From the NCBI GenBank assembly GCA_023128635.1, contig JAGMDP010000163.1:1-8707 (forward strand): a DNA stretch of 8,707 nt, in the 5' to 3' direction. Within the stretch, counting starts at the first letter, position 1, and each line of letters begins with the position of its first letter. A program made the position numbers and the translations under genes. The DNA is from Candidatus Heimdallarchaeota archaeon. GTDB lineage: Archaea; Asgardarchaeota; Heimdallarchaeia; JABLTI01. Below are positions 1 to 6,102 of the stretch, piece by piece. The notes beneath the pieces were generated by a model, which worked only from the letters and a program-made list of their open reading frames with translations, made no database searches and was not told where the DNA came from.

Positions 1-272
1 AATTCTGGTCTTTCATTAGCAAGTGGAGGAATTATTGCTGCTAAATGAATCACAACATCTATTCCTTCTACTGCATCAACAACTTGTAAAGGATTTCTCA
101 AATCTCCCCAGATAATTTCTAACTTGTTACTAAACTTCTTGAACTTCTTTGCAGTGCGTTTATTCTTTCTAGTTGGAATATCAAAACATCTTATATTATG
201 ATCTCTTTTTACTAGTTCAGCTAATGTACTTGAACCAACATTACCAAACGCGCCTGTGAGTAGTATTTTCAC
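1..272 (-). CDS. NAD-dependent epimerase/dehydratase family protein, N-terminal part (runs off window)
   Basis: Ninety codons read from a GTG at 272; the rest lies beyond base 1. The protein opens with a beta strand and the Rossmann glycine motif TGAFGNVG (residues 6-13, GxxGxxG). An acidic residue, D31, sits at the end of the second strand and favours NAD over NADP. WGDLRNP (55-61) and VIHLAA (74-79) follow; both are typical of extended SDR sugar epimerases/dehydratases. An in-frame TGA lies two codons before the GTG, so no upstream start is possible, and a GGAG lies 11 bases before it. An ATG at 279 is in another frame. The substrate cannot be told without the C-terminal half and the catalytic YxxxK. 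Basis: the motifs are seen; the family assignment is established knowledge; a sugar-nucleotide role is inference. Confidence 0.85.
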   Translation of the reverse strand, partial: MKILLTGAFGNVGSSTLAELVKRDHNIRCFDIPTRKNKRTAKKFKKFSNKLEIIWGDLRNPLQVVDAVEGIDVVIHLAAIIPPLANERPE

Positions 273-298
273 TTTTCATTTTTCTCCAATGCTTTAAT

Positions 299-540
299 GA
301 TTCATTTTGAATCTAAGCACTATCTCACGTGGTTCCTGTTTCTTCCGCAATGATCGGCGCTTGCAAACCAGGTCAGGCCATTTCTGACAGATGTTTTACG
401 CTACCAGTATTGCTTGCCATTATAGAAAGGATCGGTACTAAATCCGATATTATTATTTTTTAGCGGAATTCAATCGTTGGTAATGAGTAATTTATAGAGG
501 TTACTCGCGGAGGGTAAGTCCTGCCAAGTAAGACCTCTAA
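299..540 (-). ncRNA. Candidate structured RNA or long leader of the epimerase gene, class unknown
   Basis: On the minus strand a TTTAAATA box at 560-567 predicts initiation near 538-540. That is exactly where a hairpin begins: AGAGGT (533-538) pairs with ACCTCT (496-501), then TACT with AGTA, then a GC-GGA inner stem closed by a 7-base loop (512-518). Further hairpins follow at 431-448, 373-389 and 299-313, and composition is richer in G+C than the surroundings. This fits either a stand-alone RNA of about 230 bases or a 5' leader read into the epimerase gene. No poly-T stop separates it from that gene, which favours a leader. No known RNA family was recognised, and the strand rests mainly on the TATA box. 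Confidence 0.35.
495..539. repeat. Imperfect inverted repeat / long hairpin
   Basis: About 16 base pairs form in three blocks: TAGAGGT with ACCTCTA at the base, TACT with AGTA after a 2-base bulge, and GCGGA with TCC(T)GC around the loop GGGTAAG. As the complementary RNA it would be the first structure of a minus-strand transcript starting near 539. Confidence 0.6.
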
Positions 541-559
541 CTAAATACTCTCTTGGTGA

Positions 560-567
560 TATTTAAA
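560..567 (-). promoter_or_regulatory. TATA box for the minus-strand transcript (hairpin RNA or epimerase leader)
   Basis: Reads TTTAAATA on the minus strand, an exact match to the archaeal TATA consensus. Predicted initiation about 25 bases downstream falls at 538-540, the foot of the long hairpin. Confidence 0.5.
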
Positions 568-630
568 GCTTTACAAACATGTAATAATTCTGTCGACAAC
601 GATTAGAAGGGTAATTTCTTATCGAAAGAA

Positions 631-640
631 CATATTTATT
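631..640 (+). promoter_or_regulatory. TATA box of the MBL-fold hydrolase gene
   Basis: CATATTTATT is preceded by a purine-rich CGAAAGAA that could serve as a BRE. Its centre is about 37 bases before the ATG at 673, so a transcript starting near 661 would have a leader of about 12 bases. No Shine-Dalgarno sequence is visible, consistent with near-leaderless translation. Confidence 0.5.
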
Positions 641-672
641 GCTAAGAATACTGCAGTTAATTGGGTATTGTT

Positions 673-1569
673 ATGAAAATAACTGAAGTAGGTAAAAGAG
701 GAGTTGTTTTTACGTTTGATGACCTCTCGACAGAAGATATGGAAGCACCAACAAATGTCTTTGTGATTATTGGTGAAAAACATATTTTCATCTGTGATAC
801 TTTTCTCGGACCAGGATCAATGGTTGGAGTCAAGGAGTATCTAAAGAAATATTCTGATAAAACTATCATTATTTTTAACTCCCACTACGATTGGGATCAT
901 AATTGGGGCAACTGTGCTTTTCCAGATGCAAGGATTTATGCTCATCATTTAACTCGAGACAAGATACTAGAGGAAGGAGAAAAGGGTCTTGAAACTTACA
1001 AGAAATTTCAAAGAGGAGAGATTACAATTACTCCTCCAAATACAGTCTTCTATAATGCAATGTCTTTCATTGATGAAAAGGTGGACATTTTTCATTCTCC
1101 AGGACATACCGAGGATTCTAGTTCTTGCTTCGATTTAGAAAGCAATGTTTTGTTCGTAGGAGATAATGTTGAAGACCCTATTCCATACATTCGTTCTGAT
1201 CTTGAGGGTGTTGCTGAATATGTTGAAACGTTGGAATTATATTACATGCTTGAATTTGATAAACTCATACCGGGTCATGGTCCAATAGCAGATAAGAAGC
1301 TGTTAAAGCAGAATCTCGATTATCTCAAGCATTTTCCGGAATTAGAGAAACCAATTGATGTGAAGAAATTAGGCAAATCATACTATCACATTCATTTGCA
1401 TAATTTATCGACTTTAGCAGAAGAATTGAGCAAGAAAGAACAATATGAAGATGCTATAGAATATTACCAACAAGTTGTCGAACTTGGCAAGAAGTTTGAA
1501 TTAATAAATGCCGATAGCATTAAAAGTGTCAAAGGAAAAATTGAAGAAATAAAGAAGGCTATGTCTTAG
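673..1569 (+). CDS. Metallo-beta-lactamase-fold hydrolase with C-terminal TPR-like helices
   Basis: The 298-residue protein carries the metal-binding set of the MBL superfamily: HYDWDH (71-76), HSPGHT (141-146), VGDN (162-165) and IPGHG (199-203). In the first motif the usual HxHxDH has Asp in place of the second His. That variant occurs in some MBL subfamilies, so the enzyme may still bind two metals. Residues about 245-285 contain LAEELSKKEQYEDAIEYY, which resembles one TPR helix pair and is an addition to the 200-220-residue core; it may bind a partner. The ATG at 673 is preferred over an in-frame TTG at 661, because the TTG would coincide with the predicted transcription start. The substrate is unknown; glyoxalase-II-like thioesters or lactones are possible but unproven. 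The stop overlaps the convergent trmO-like gene by 4 bases. Confidence 0.85.
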   Translation: MKITEVGKRGVVFTFDDLSTEDMEAPTNVFVIIGEKHIFICDTFLGPGSMVGVKEYLKKYSDKTIIIFNSHYDWDHNWGNCAFPDARIYAHHLTRDKILEEGEKGLETYKKFQRGEITITPPNTVFYNAMSFIDEKVDIFHSPGHTEDSSSCFDLESNVLFVGDNVEDPIPYIRSDLEGVAEYVETLELYYMLEFDKLIPGHGPIADKKLLKQNLDYLKHFPELEKPIDVKKLGKSYYHIHLHNLSTLAEELSKKEQYEDAIEYYQQVVELGKKFELINADSIKSVKGKIEEIKKAMS

Positions 1570-2060
1570 TCTTCTTTAGTAAATCTGCTATCGGATTTTG
1601 TTTTTTCATATTCTCTTTTTTCATACCAACCACTTTTGGCATTTCGAAAACAATCGAATTCCTGGAAATATGGTTTTATATCGAGTAATGGAGTTTCATC
1701 TAGCATATCAACTCCTTTCACTTCTAATTTTACTTCATTCTTAAATGAAACAATATCTAGTAATTCTACAACTGATATACCAATAGAATTCGGTCTATTT
1801 GGTGCGCGAACAGCGAATAAGCCCATTATCTCTTCGCTTAGAAATGGTTTTACGAGTAATTCGAAATCTTTGCTTTTGTGGAAATGATAAATTAGAATTA
1901 TATGAGAGAAATCCACAATTCCTTTGAGACCATTCATATATTTAAGCGGTAATACTACGGATCCTTCAGCTTCAGAGAATTTAGATTGAATAGGCATTCC
2001 TTCAACCGTCTTGAAAGGTGTCCGAATAACGCCAATTGGTTTGTAAACAATATCTTTCAT
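1566..2060 (-). CDS. trmO: TrmO/TsaA-type tRNA N6-methyltransferase (UPF0066 family)
   Basis: The 164-residue protein starts with KPIGVIRTPF (7-16), the usual opening of the TsaA/TrmO beta-barrel family. It contains the signature GLFAVRAPNRPNSIG (80-94) and GVDMLDETPLLDIKPY (116-131), the SAM-binding and catalytic face of the fold. In characterised members this enzyme methylates t6A37 of threonine tRNA to m6t6A using SAM. Length fits the short archaeal form, which lacks the extended C-terminal domain of the E. coli enzyme. A GGGAT lies just before the ATG as a possible ribosome site. It is monocistronic, divergent from the membrane protein at 2176 and overlapping the 3' end of the hydrolase. 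Family assignment is strong; the exact tRNA substrate is inferred from the family. Confidence 0.92.
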   Translation of the reverse strand: MKDIVYKPIGVIRTPFKTVEGMPIQSKFSEAEGSVVLPLKYMNGLKGIVDFSHIILIYHFHKSKDFELLVKPFLSEEIMGLFAVRAPNRPNSIGISVVELLDIVSFKNEVKLEVKGVDMLDETPLLDIKPYFQEFDCFRNAKSGWYEKREYEKTKSDSRFTKED

Positions 2061-2175
2061 TTTTATCCCTACAAATTCTACTATTACTACATAGAATACC
2101 CAGTATTTGGATATTTTTAATATTCATGTATGATATATATAATAATTAGCAAGAATAACTTATCTGTGATTGCAA
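2061..2175. promoter_or_regulatory. Divergent promoter region, trmO and the membrane-anchored protein
   Basis: A TATA-like TTAAAAATAT on the minus strand (2111-2120) would start trmO near 2090. GATATATATA on the plus strand (2132-2141) would start the rightward gene near 2163, about 13 bases before its ATG. The two boxes are only about 12 bases apart, so the promoters may compete for TBP. The rightward box is the more convincing. Confidence 0.5.
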
Positions 2176-2772
2176 ATGAAGAGAGAAATACTGGTAATTT
2201 CATTGGCAAGTATCCTAATTTTATCTTTGACAATAACTCTTCAAAGCCTTGTTATTTTTGAGCTTAGTAAAAAAAGTGGACTAGTGTTTGCTGATGAAGA
2301 TGTAATCATAACAGTAAACGAAACTATTGCTAGTTTCTATGCAAGATATGCTGTGATGAATTATGATGAAGTAACAAATTATTGGATTGCATTACCTTTT
2401 GCATTGAAACCTTGGAATATAAATCTAACAATTAATAATATCTCTTCTGATTATTACTGGACGGTTTCTCATGTGGATTCTGAACCTTTACCATTCGATG
2501 CTATAAGATTTAAAGTACAGATTGAGAAAAACCAGAAATTGGATATAGAAGTCAATTATTTCAGGAATTTTGAAATTATTGAAGAAAATAGTACAGAATA
2601 TGGCTTGTTCAAGTATATTGTGGGATCAACAAAGAGTTGGAGCCAACCACTGGATTTTGCTCATTTTGAATTCTGGCAAGAGAAAGATTCTATCAAAACT
2701 CTTCTTGAAACTAGGAATTTTTACACTTGGATGCCTGAAGAGACTTTTCTTTACTTCTATTTTACCGTTTAA
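2176..2772 (+). CDS. Membrane-anchored extracellular protein of unknown function
   Basis: This is a 198-residue protein with one N-terminal hydrophobic helix (about 5-28) after a short basic start (MKRE), reading as a signal anchor or signal peptide with the rest outside the cell. The exterior part is beta-rich and has four N-glycosylation sequons (NET 48, NLT 83, NIS 88, NST 138), fitting an archaeal surface protein. YIVGSTKSWSQPLDFAHFEF (147-166) resembles the Y-x-L-x-TG-x2-W-x-G-x-I motif of a bacterial and archaeal beta-domain group, but this is a weak resemblance. The ATG at 2176 is chosen over a TTG at 2170 because a lysine/arginine start suits the membrane helix. It precedes the MFS gene by 42 bases on the same strand, but that gene has its own TATA box. 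Function not recognised. Confidence 0.75.
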   Translation: MKREILVISLASILILSLTITLQSLVIFELSKKSGLVFADEDVIITVNETIASFYARYAVMNYDEVTNYWIALPFALKPWNINLTINNISSDYYWTVSHVDSEPLPFDAIRFKVQIEKNQKLDIEVNYFRNFEIIEENSTEYGLFKYIVGSTKSWSQPLDFAHFEFWQEKDSIKTLLETRNFYTWMPEETFLYFYFTV

Positions 2773-2783
2773 GAGGACAAGAA

Positions 2784-2793
2784 TTATTTAAAG
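2784..2793 (+). promoter_or_regulatory. TATA box of the MFS transporter gene
   Basis: TTATTTAAAG is followed by GGG and centred about 27 bases before the ATG at 2815. Initiation would fall at or next to the start codon, predicting a leaderless mRNA and transcription independent of the preceding gene. No Shine-Dalgarno sequence precedes the ATG. Confidence 0.55.
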
Positions 2794-2814
2794 GGAAAAT
2801 TACATCATTCTGTT

Positions 2815-4617
2815 ATGAACCAACAAAGGTTTCCATATGGCAAATCTGCTTTGATTAGTATTGGCTATATGACTAATAACCTGACTTGGTCAGTTTACAA
2901 TGCATTTGTTCCGCTTTTTCTAATAAATAATTTTTGTGTTCTATTAGGAGAAGATGCCAGGGTAATAAACACATTAGTCGGATTAGTAATGATTTTAGAT
3001 AATATTGCTGCTGTTCTCATTCAACCATATATTGGGGCTAGATCAGATAGAACATGGGTTAAGAATCTAGGTCGACGAATGCCATTTGTTATAATTGGAA
3101 TACCTTTAGCTGCATTTTTCTTTGGTTTTATTGGTTCATTTTGGTCAATGCTTTGGGTTCTACTGATTGCAGTAACTGGATTTAACATAAGCATGGCTTT
3201 TTACAAATCCCCAGTAATGAGTTTAATGCCGGACACACTTCCTCGGGAATATCGCAGTCAAGGTTCAGGTGTTCTGAATGTTGTTGGAAGTATTGGAAGT
3301 ATATCAGGACTAGTTATAGTTTCAACTCTAATAAAAGCAGGGAGAACTTCTCTTGCATTTTGGTTATTATCCATTTTAATGATAGTTTGTTTGGCAATTC
3401 TTTATTTCACCATTAAAGAGAAAAAAGATGTTGAAATTGAGGAACGAGAAGAAAGACTGGGTATTTTTACATCATTTAAAACATTATTTAAGGAGAAAAA
3501 TAAAGGACTTATTCTTTTGCTTTTCTCAATGTTCTTTCATACGGCAGGATACAACGTTGTAGAGACATTTATTTCGCCTTATATTCAATATGTTCTGCAT
3601 CCAGAGAGCTATACTGAGGTAGGAAAGGTCTGTGACATAGTTGTAGAAGGTGCTACGGGAGGGTACATACTCGCAGCGTTTGTTGCTTTTTCTGTTCTTA
3701 TGGCTTTACCTGCAGGTTTAGTAGGGAGAAGAATAGGAGCTTTGAATGCCTGTTTATTAGGACTTTTGGGTTTCATTATTGCGGTCATTCCAATTACGAT
3801 TATTAGTGTAACAAGTTTAGATGCCTTAAGAGACATTCTAACTTTTAGTACATCATCAACATCCCAATTTGGACCAGTAACACTAGTTTACATCGGATTA
3901 GTCATTTTGCTAGCTTTTAGTTGGTTAACGCTTTCCATTAATTCAATTGTTGTTGTTTGGAATTTCGCTCCAAGGAATAGAACCGCAACATATACAAGTT
4001 ATTACTACGCTTTTCATCATCTTGCTGCAATAATCAGTCCTTTCCTAGCCGGTGGGATTTTTGATTTATTTCAGGTATATTTCAAAAGAAAAGGTTGGAA
4101 CGTTCCAGGTATTCGAGTACTTTTTATTTATGTCTCATTTTGTTTTGTTATTGCATTAATTCTCTTATCCATAGTAAAGGTTCTTCGAACTAGAGAACTA
4201 CGTAAGATTAAAGACACTGATGAATATGTTCTGAGAAGATTCGAAGAGAAAGAATATCCATTGCTATTCTTACCCATGCTTCTATTTGGCGTAGGTCTTC
4301 GACAAGAAAAAGCTTTGATTGATTTAAGGAAAGAGCAAAATCGAGAACGTCGAGAACTAAAACGTGAAATAAGAAAGCTAAGGAGAATGCGCAGAAAACT
4401 AAAATCAGATGTTATATTGGGTGATTATCAGGATCTAGATGAGGAACATCGATTAGCTATTATTGAGCGTTTAGAATCAGAAAAAGAACTAAGAAGAGAT
4501 CATCGAGAAAAGAGAAAGGAATTGAGAGATGAAATAATTAAAGAGAAAATCAAGAAAAAGTTAGAAGATGAAAGTGATCAATCAGAGTCTAAGAAATCGA
4601 AAAAAGATGATAAATAA
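2815..4617 (+). CDS. MFS transporter (SUT/GPH-like sugar-cation symporter type) with charged helical C-terminal tail
   Basis: The 600-residue protein has about twelve membrane helices between residues 10 and 457 and a cytoplasmic loop at 200-230 between the two six-helix halves. The loop after TM2 carries QPYIGARSDRTWVKNLGRR (70-88), the MFS motif A in the version found in sucrose/SLC45-like and GPH symporters (SDR followed by GRR and PF). After TM12 the chain continues about 140 residues: one more hydrophobic patch (YPLLFLPMLLFGVGL, 481-495), then K/R/E-rich helical sequence (about 497-580) likely to form a coiled coil, ending in a polar lysine/aspartate tail. Ordinary members are 400-500 residues, so the tail is an addition and may bind a partner or regulate transport. 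The substrate is unknown; sugar is a family-based guess. Its stop lies 9 bases from the convergent methyltransferase stop. Confidence 0.85.
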   Translation: MNQQRFPYGKSALISIGYMTNNLTWSVYNAFVPLFLINNFCVLLGEDARVINTLVGLVMILDNIAAVLIQPYIGARSDRTWVKNLGRRMPFVIIGIPLAAFFFGFIGSFWSMLWVLLIAVTGFNISMAFYKSPVMSLMPDTLPREYRSQGSGVLNVVGSIGSISGLVIVSTLIKAGRTSLAFWLLSILMIVCLAILYFTIKEKKDVEIEEREERLGIFTSFKTLFKEKNKGLILLLFSMFFHTAGYNVVETFISPYIQYVLHPESYTEVGKVCDIVVEGATGGYILAAFVAFSVLMALPAGLVGRRIGALNACLLGLLGFIIAVIPITIISVTSLDALRDILTFSTSSTSQFGPVTLVYIGLVILLAFSWLTLSINSIVVVWNFAPRNRTATYTSYYYAFHHLAAIISPFLAGGIFDLFQVYFKRKGWNVPGIRVLFIYVSFCFVIALILLSIVKVLRTRELRKIKDTDEYVLRRFEEKEYPLLFLPMLLFGVGLRQEKALIDLRKEQNRERRELKREIRKLRRMRRKLKSDVILGDYQDLDEEHRLAIIERLESEKELRRDHREKRKELRDEIIKEKIKKKLEDESDQSESKKSKKDDK

Positions 4618-4626
4618 GAAATTTAG

Positions 4627-5409
4627 TTATTTACGTCCTATACAGAATAAAATAGATGCCGGAGCAGATCCATATTTCATTATATTTTGTTTAATAATCT
4701 CTTTTCTTTCTACTAACCTATCATACTCAGAAGATTCCTTTACTTGAGCAATGTTTTCTTCAAGTTCATTTATTGCAAAATTAATTAGATTTTCATTTAA
4801 TGGATCTTCACATTGTTGATTATCTGAACAGAAGAGGCATTTAACGTATCGTGATGATTCATATACTTGGAATTCTCTTAAATTTAATTCCTCAATTATT
4901 CCCATAATTGTTTTTTTGGTGTACGTTTTTTGGTTATAAATACCCAACATATTATCAATTTCAGCTCCTAATGTATGTGAGGTAATGTCGGTTTTTTGAG
5001 CTTCAGTTTGATTTCCATCACAAAACATTTCTTGAATAATGAGGTAACCACCTGGTTTCAAAACTCGTTTAATTTCTGCTAAAACCTCTTTCATGTTTTC
5101 TAAATGATGAAGAGAATTTGCTAAGCTAACAAAATCGAATTTATTATTATCAAACCTTAATTTTTCAGCATTCATTAGATGAATCTTAACAGATTTTCCA
5201 GCAAGATTTTTCTTAGCTTTTTCCATTTCTTTTTTGTCTGAATCAATTCCAGTAAAAGACTCATAATCCTTAAGTGTATCAATTAACATTGCAATGAAAT
5301 CGCCATCACCAGAAGCAACATCTAAAACTTTACCACCTGAAATGGTTTTCATTATTTTAGCAATTTCAACTGCTCCAGATTTTAATAGATTTGGAGGAAT
5401 TACTACCAT
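4627..5409 (-). CDS. Class I SAM-dependent methyltransferase (UbiE/Methyltransf_11 type)
   Basis: The 260-residue protein has the Rossmann-like SAM fold: motif I VLDVASGDG (28-36), the acidic residue of strand 2 in TGIDSD (53-58), FDFVSLANSLHHL (91-103) as motif IV with a following HH, and EIKRVLKPGGYLIIQE (112-127). This order matches small-molecule methyltransferases of the UbiE/COQ5 group. The C-terminal third (about 150-255) is extra helical sequence with CLFC (191-194) plus C200, possibly a small metal or redox site. The start is supported by GAGGT (5415-5419) a few bases upstream. A TTATAAAATA box at 5491-5500 predicts a leader of about 60 bases. It stands alone, convergent with the transporter, so context does not reveal its substrate. 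Confidence 0.85.
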   Translation of the reverse strand: MVVIPPNLLKSGAVEIAKIMKTISGGKVLDVASGDGDFIAMLIDTLKDYESFTGIDSDKKEMEKAKKNLAGKSVKIHLMNAEKLRFDNNKFDFVSLANSLHHLENMKEVLAEIKRVLKPGGYLIIQEMFCDGNQTEAQKTDITSHTLGAEIDNMLGIYNQKTYTKKTIMGIIEELNLREFQVYESSRYVKCLFCSDNQQCEDPLNENLINFAINELEENIAQVKESSEYDRLVERKEIIKQNIMKYGSAPASILFCIGRK

Positions 5410-5490
5410 CTTGAAACCTCATAGATCATTACCAAGATACAGAAATAAAAAACTAGATACAAATCTGGAAGATAAATTTTGAAATTCAGT

Positions 5491-5500
5491 TATTTTATAA
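5491..5500 (-). promoter_or_regulatory. TATA box of the methyltransferase gene
   Basis: Reads TTATAAAATA on the minus strand. Initiation would be expected near 5470, leaving a leader of about 60 bases that ends in the GAGGT ribosome site before the ATG at 5409. Confidence 0.45.
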
Positions 5501-5598
5501 GATTATTGTCAAGATTTGGAAGATAATACTAAAAGAGAAAAGAATCAGAAATAATTATTGTCTTTAATAACTAGTTGCAAGAAGTATCATTGATGATA

Positions 5599-5606
5599 TT
5601 TTAATA
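5599..5606 (+). promoter_or_regulatory. TATA-like box before the ABC-ATPase relic
   Basis: TTTTAATA is centred about 33 bases before the ATG at 5636. Initiation near 5628 would give a leader of a few bases, the arrangement seen at intact genes in this window, so the promoter seems to have outlived the gene. Confidence 0.4.
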
Positions 5607-5635
5607 TTTGAGTTTTATTGGGCGCTGAAATAGAG

Positions 5636-5760
5636 ATGTCTGATGCAGAATAGACAATTGAAATTGAGAATTTAGTTAAGAAATACGATGACTTTTTATA
5701 GGATATTGTCAGATACTTTTTCACTTACAAAATAACTCTTGTGAGTAGTTTTGAGTGTTG
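5636..5760 (+). pseudogene. Decayed N-terminus of an ABC transporter ATPase
   Basis: Reading from the ATG at 5636 gives MSDAE, a TAG stop (5651-5653), then TIEIENLVKKYDDFL, a second TAG (5699-5701), and a stretch with no recognisable homology that ends at a TGA near 5758. IEIENLVKKYDDF is the characteristic first strand and A-loop region of ABC ATPases (usually followed by A-V-D/N-x-V-S-F), where the Tyr stacks on the ATP base. The Walker A motif, signature and Walker B that should follow are absent, so only about 20 recognisable codons remain. Two in-frame stops plus truncation make decay the simplest reading. Amber recoding would not restore the missing motifs. A TATA-like box remains upstream. 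Confidence 0.5.
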
Positions 5761-5787
5761 ACCTAGAACTCGGTTTTTGAGTTTCAA

Positions 5788-5797
5788 GTATAAAAAA
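5788..5797 (+). promoter_or_regulatory. TATA-like box before the tandem small ORFs
   Basis: GTATAAAAAA lies about 48 bases before the ATG at 5840. Predicted initiation near 5817 falls inside the hairpin CAACCA-GCATA-TGGTTG (5814-5830), which could therefore act as an operator rather than an RNA structure. Confidence 0.4.
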
Positions 5798-5813
5798 TGA
5801 ATTTGAGTTTAAG

Positions 5814-5830
5814 CAACCAGCATATGGTTG
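5814..5830. repeat. Perfect 6-bp inverted repeat upstream of the small ORFs
   Basis: CAACCA (5814-5819) and TGGTTG (5825-5830) are exact reverse complements around GCATA. The repeat lies at the predicted transcription start and ends ten bases before the first small ORF, so it is a candidate operator or leader hairpin. A 6-bp repeat can also arise by chance in AT-rich DNA. Confidence 0.45.
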
Positions 5831-5839
5831 TGAGATAAT

Positions 5840-5944
5840 ATGGTGATTGAAGTGAATAAACGAAAAATCAATCTAAAATTTGAAGTAAAAAAGGTGCTTG
5901 AAAGGTCGGGAATGGAAATTCCATCAAGAATGAACTTAAAATAA
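5840..5944 (+). CDS. Small lysine-rich protein, 34 residues (first of a tandem pair)
   Basis: ATG to TAA encodes 34 residues starting MVIEVNKRKINLKFEV and ending IPSRMNLK. It is basic and probably helical, with no signal or cysteines. No strong ribosome site is seen (only TGAG before the ATG), but a TATA-like box and hairpin precede it. The next ORF starts 23 bases later, has the same length and shares an NK-x-K start and a hydrophobic/Arg/Asn end, suggesting a diverged duplicate. Function is unknown; it could be a small DNA- or protein-binding peptide, a relic, or a chance ORF. Confidence 0.35.
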   Translation: MVIEVNKRKINLKFEVKKVLERSGMEIPSRMNLK

Positions 5945-5967
5945 GAAAATAAAACGGAGTTACTAAA

Positions 5968-6072
5968 ATGAATAAAGGAAAAGATTCAATCAAAAAAAAT
6001 ATTCGCAGAGAGATTGAAAAAGCGCAAATAGAAAGTGCTCTAATCAATTATAGATTTAACATTAATAGGTAA
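5968..6072 (+). CDS. Small lysine-rich protein, 34 residues (second of a tandem pair)
   Basis: ATG to TAA encodes 34 residues: MNKGKDSIKKNIRREIEKAQ, then IESALINYRFNINR. A GGAG (5956-5959) sits 8 bases before the ATG, a normal archaeal ribosome site and the best evidence that it is translated. The sequence is predicted helical with alternating charge (KKNIRREIEKAQIES), then a short RFNINR end comparable to SRMNLK in the ORF before it. Together they look like a two-gene unit from the 5788-5797 promoter. No family is recognised. A relic of a longer gene is possible, but the clean ribosome site argues for a real short gene. Confidence 0.45.
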   Translation: MNKGKDSIKKNIRREIEKAQIESALINYRFNINR

Positions 6073-6102
6073 ATACAGCTTTAAACAGCTCAAAACATTG
6101 TT

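Larger units (their letters stand above)
273..672. other. Intergenic region with divergent promoters and a G+C-rich, hairpin-rich stretch
   Basis: Four hundred bases lie between the divergent epimerase and hydrolase genes. About 325-420 is close to half G+C and 496-538 slightly above half, against roughly a third around them. Visible elements are a 6-bp hairpin at 299-313, a GTCAG/CTGAC hairpin around 373-389, an ATCGG/CCGAT hairpin at 431-448, a long hairpin at 495-539, an 8-base palindrome TGTCGACA at 591-598, and TATA boxes facing both ways. No tRNA, 5S, RNase P or canonical SRP signature was recognised. Short frames are open on both strands but match no family I know. Confidence 0.5.

Noticed and set aside
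361..389. SRP RNA-like ACCAGGTCAGG motif on the plus strand
   Set aside because: The GGAA tetraloop and the purine-rich AGCAGC side that must follow are absent; the segment folds into a simple GTCAG/CTGAC hairpin instead.
325..420. Minus-strand frame from ATG 420 with an in-frame TGA at 373-375 and a second TGA at 325, suggestive of a selenocysteine peptide
   Set aside because: Only 31 codons, no ribosome site, no recognised selenoprotein family and no SECIS element identified; other frames here are equally open, so G+C-rich RNA is a simpler reading.
329..463. Plus-strand 44-codon frame from GTG 329 (or ATG 350) ending at TAG 461
   Set aside because: Clean but short, no ribosome site, no family match, and it opposes the better-supported minus-strand promoter and hairpins.
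496..538. Resemblance of GGAGGGTAAGTCC to the RNase P conserved region I
   Set aside because: The other conserved regions are missing, the bases pair within a local hairpin, and a coding gene starts too soon downstream for a complete RNase P RNA.
1636..1887. Open frame antisense to the trmO-like gene
   Set aside because: Lies wholly inside a gene with strong family motifs on the other strand and encodes nothing recognisable.
5912..5924. Perfect palindrome ATGGAA-A-TTCCAT inside the first small ORF
   Set aside because: Isolated and within coding sequence; short AT-rich palindromes are expected by chance.
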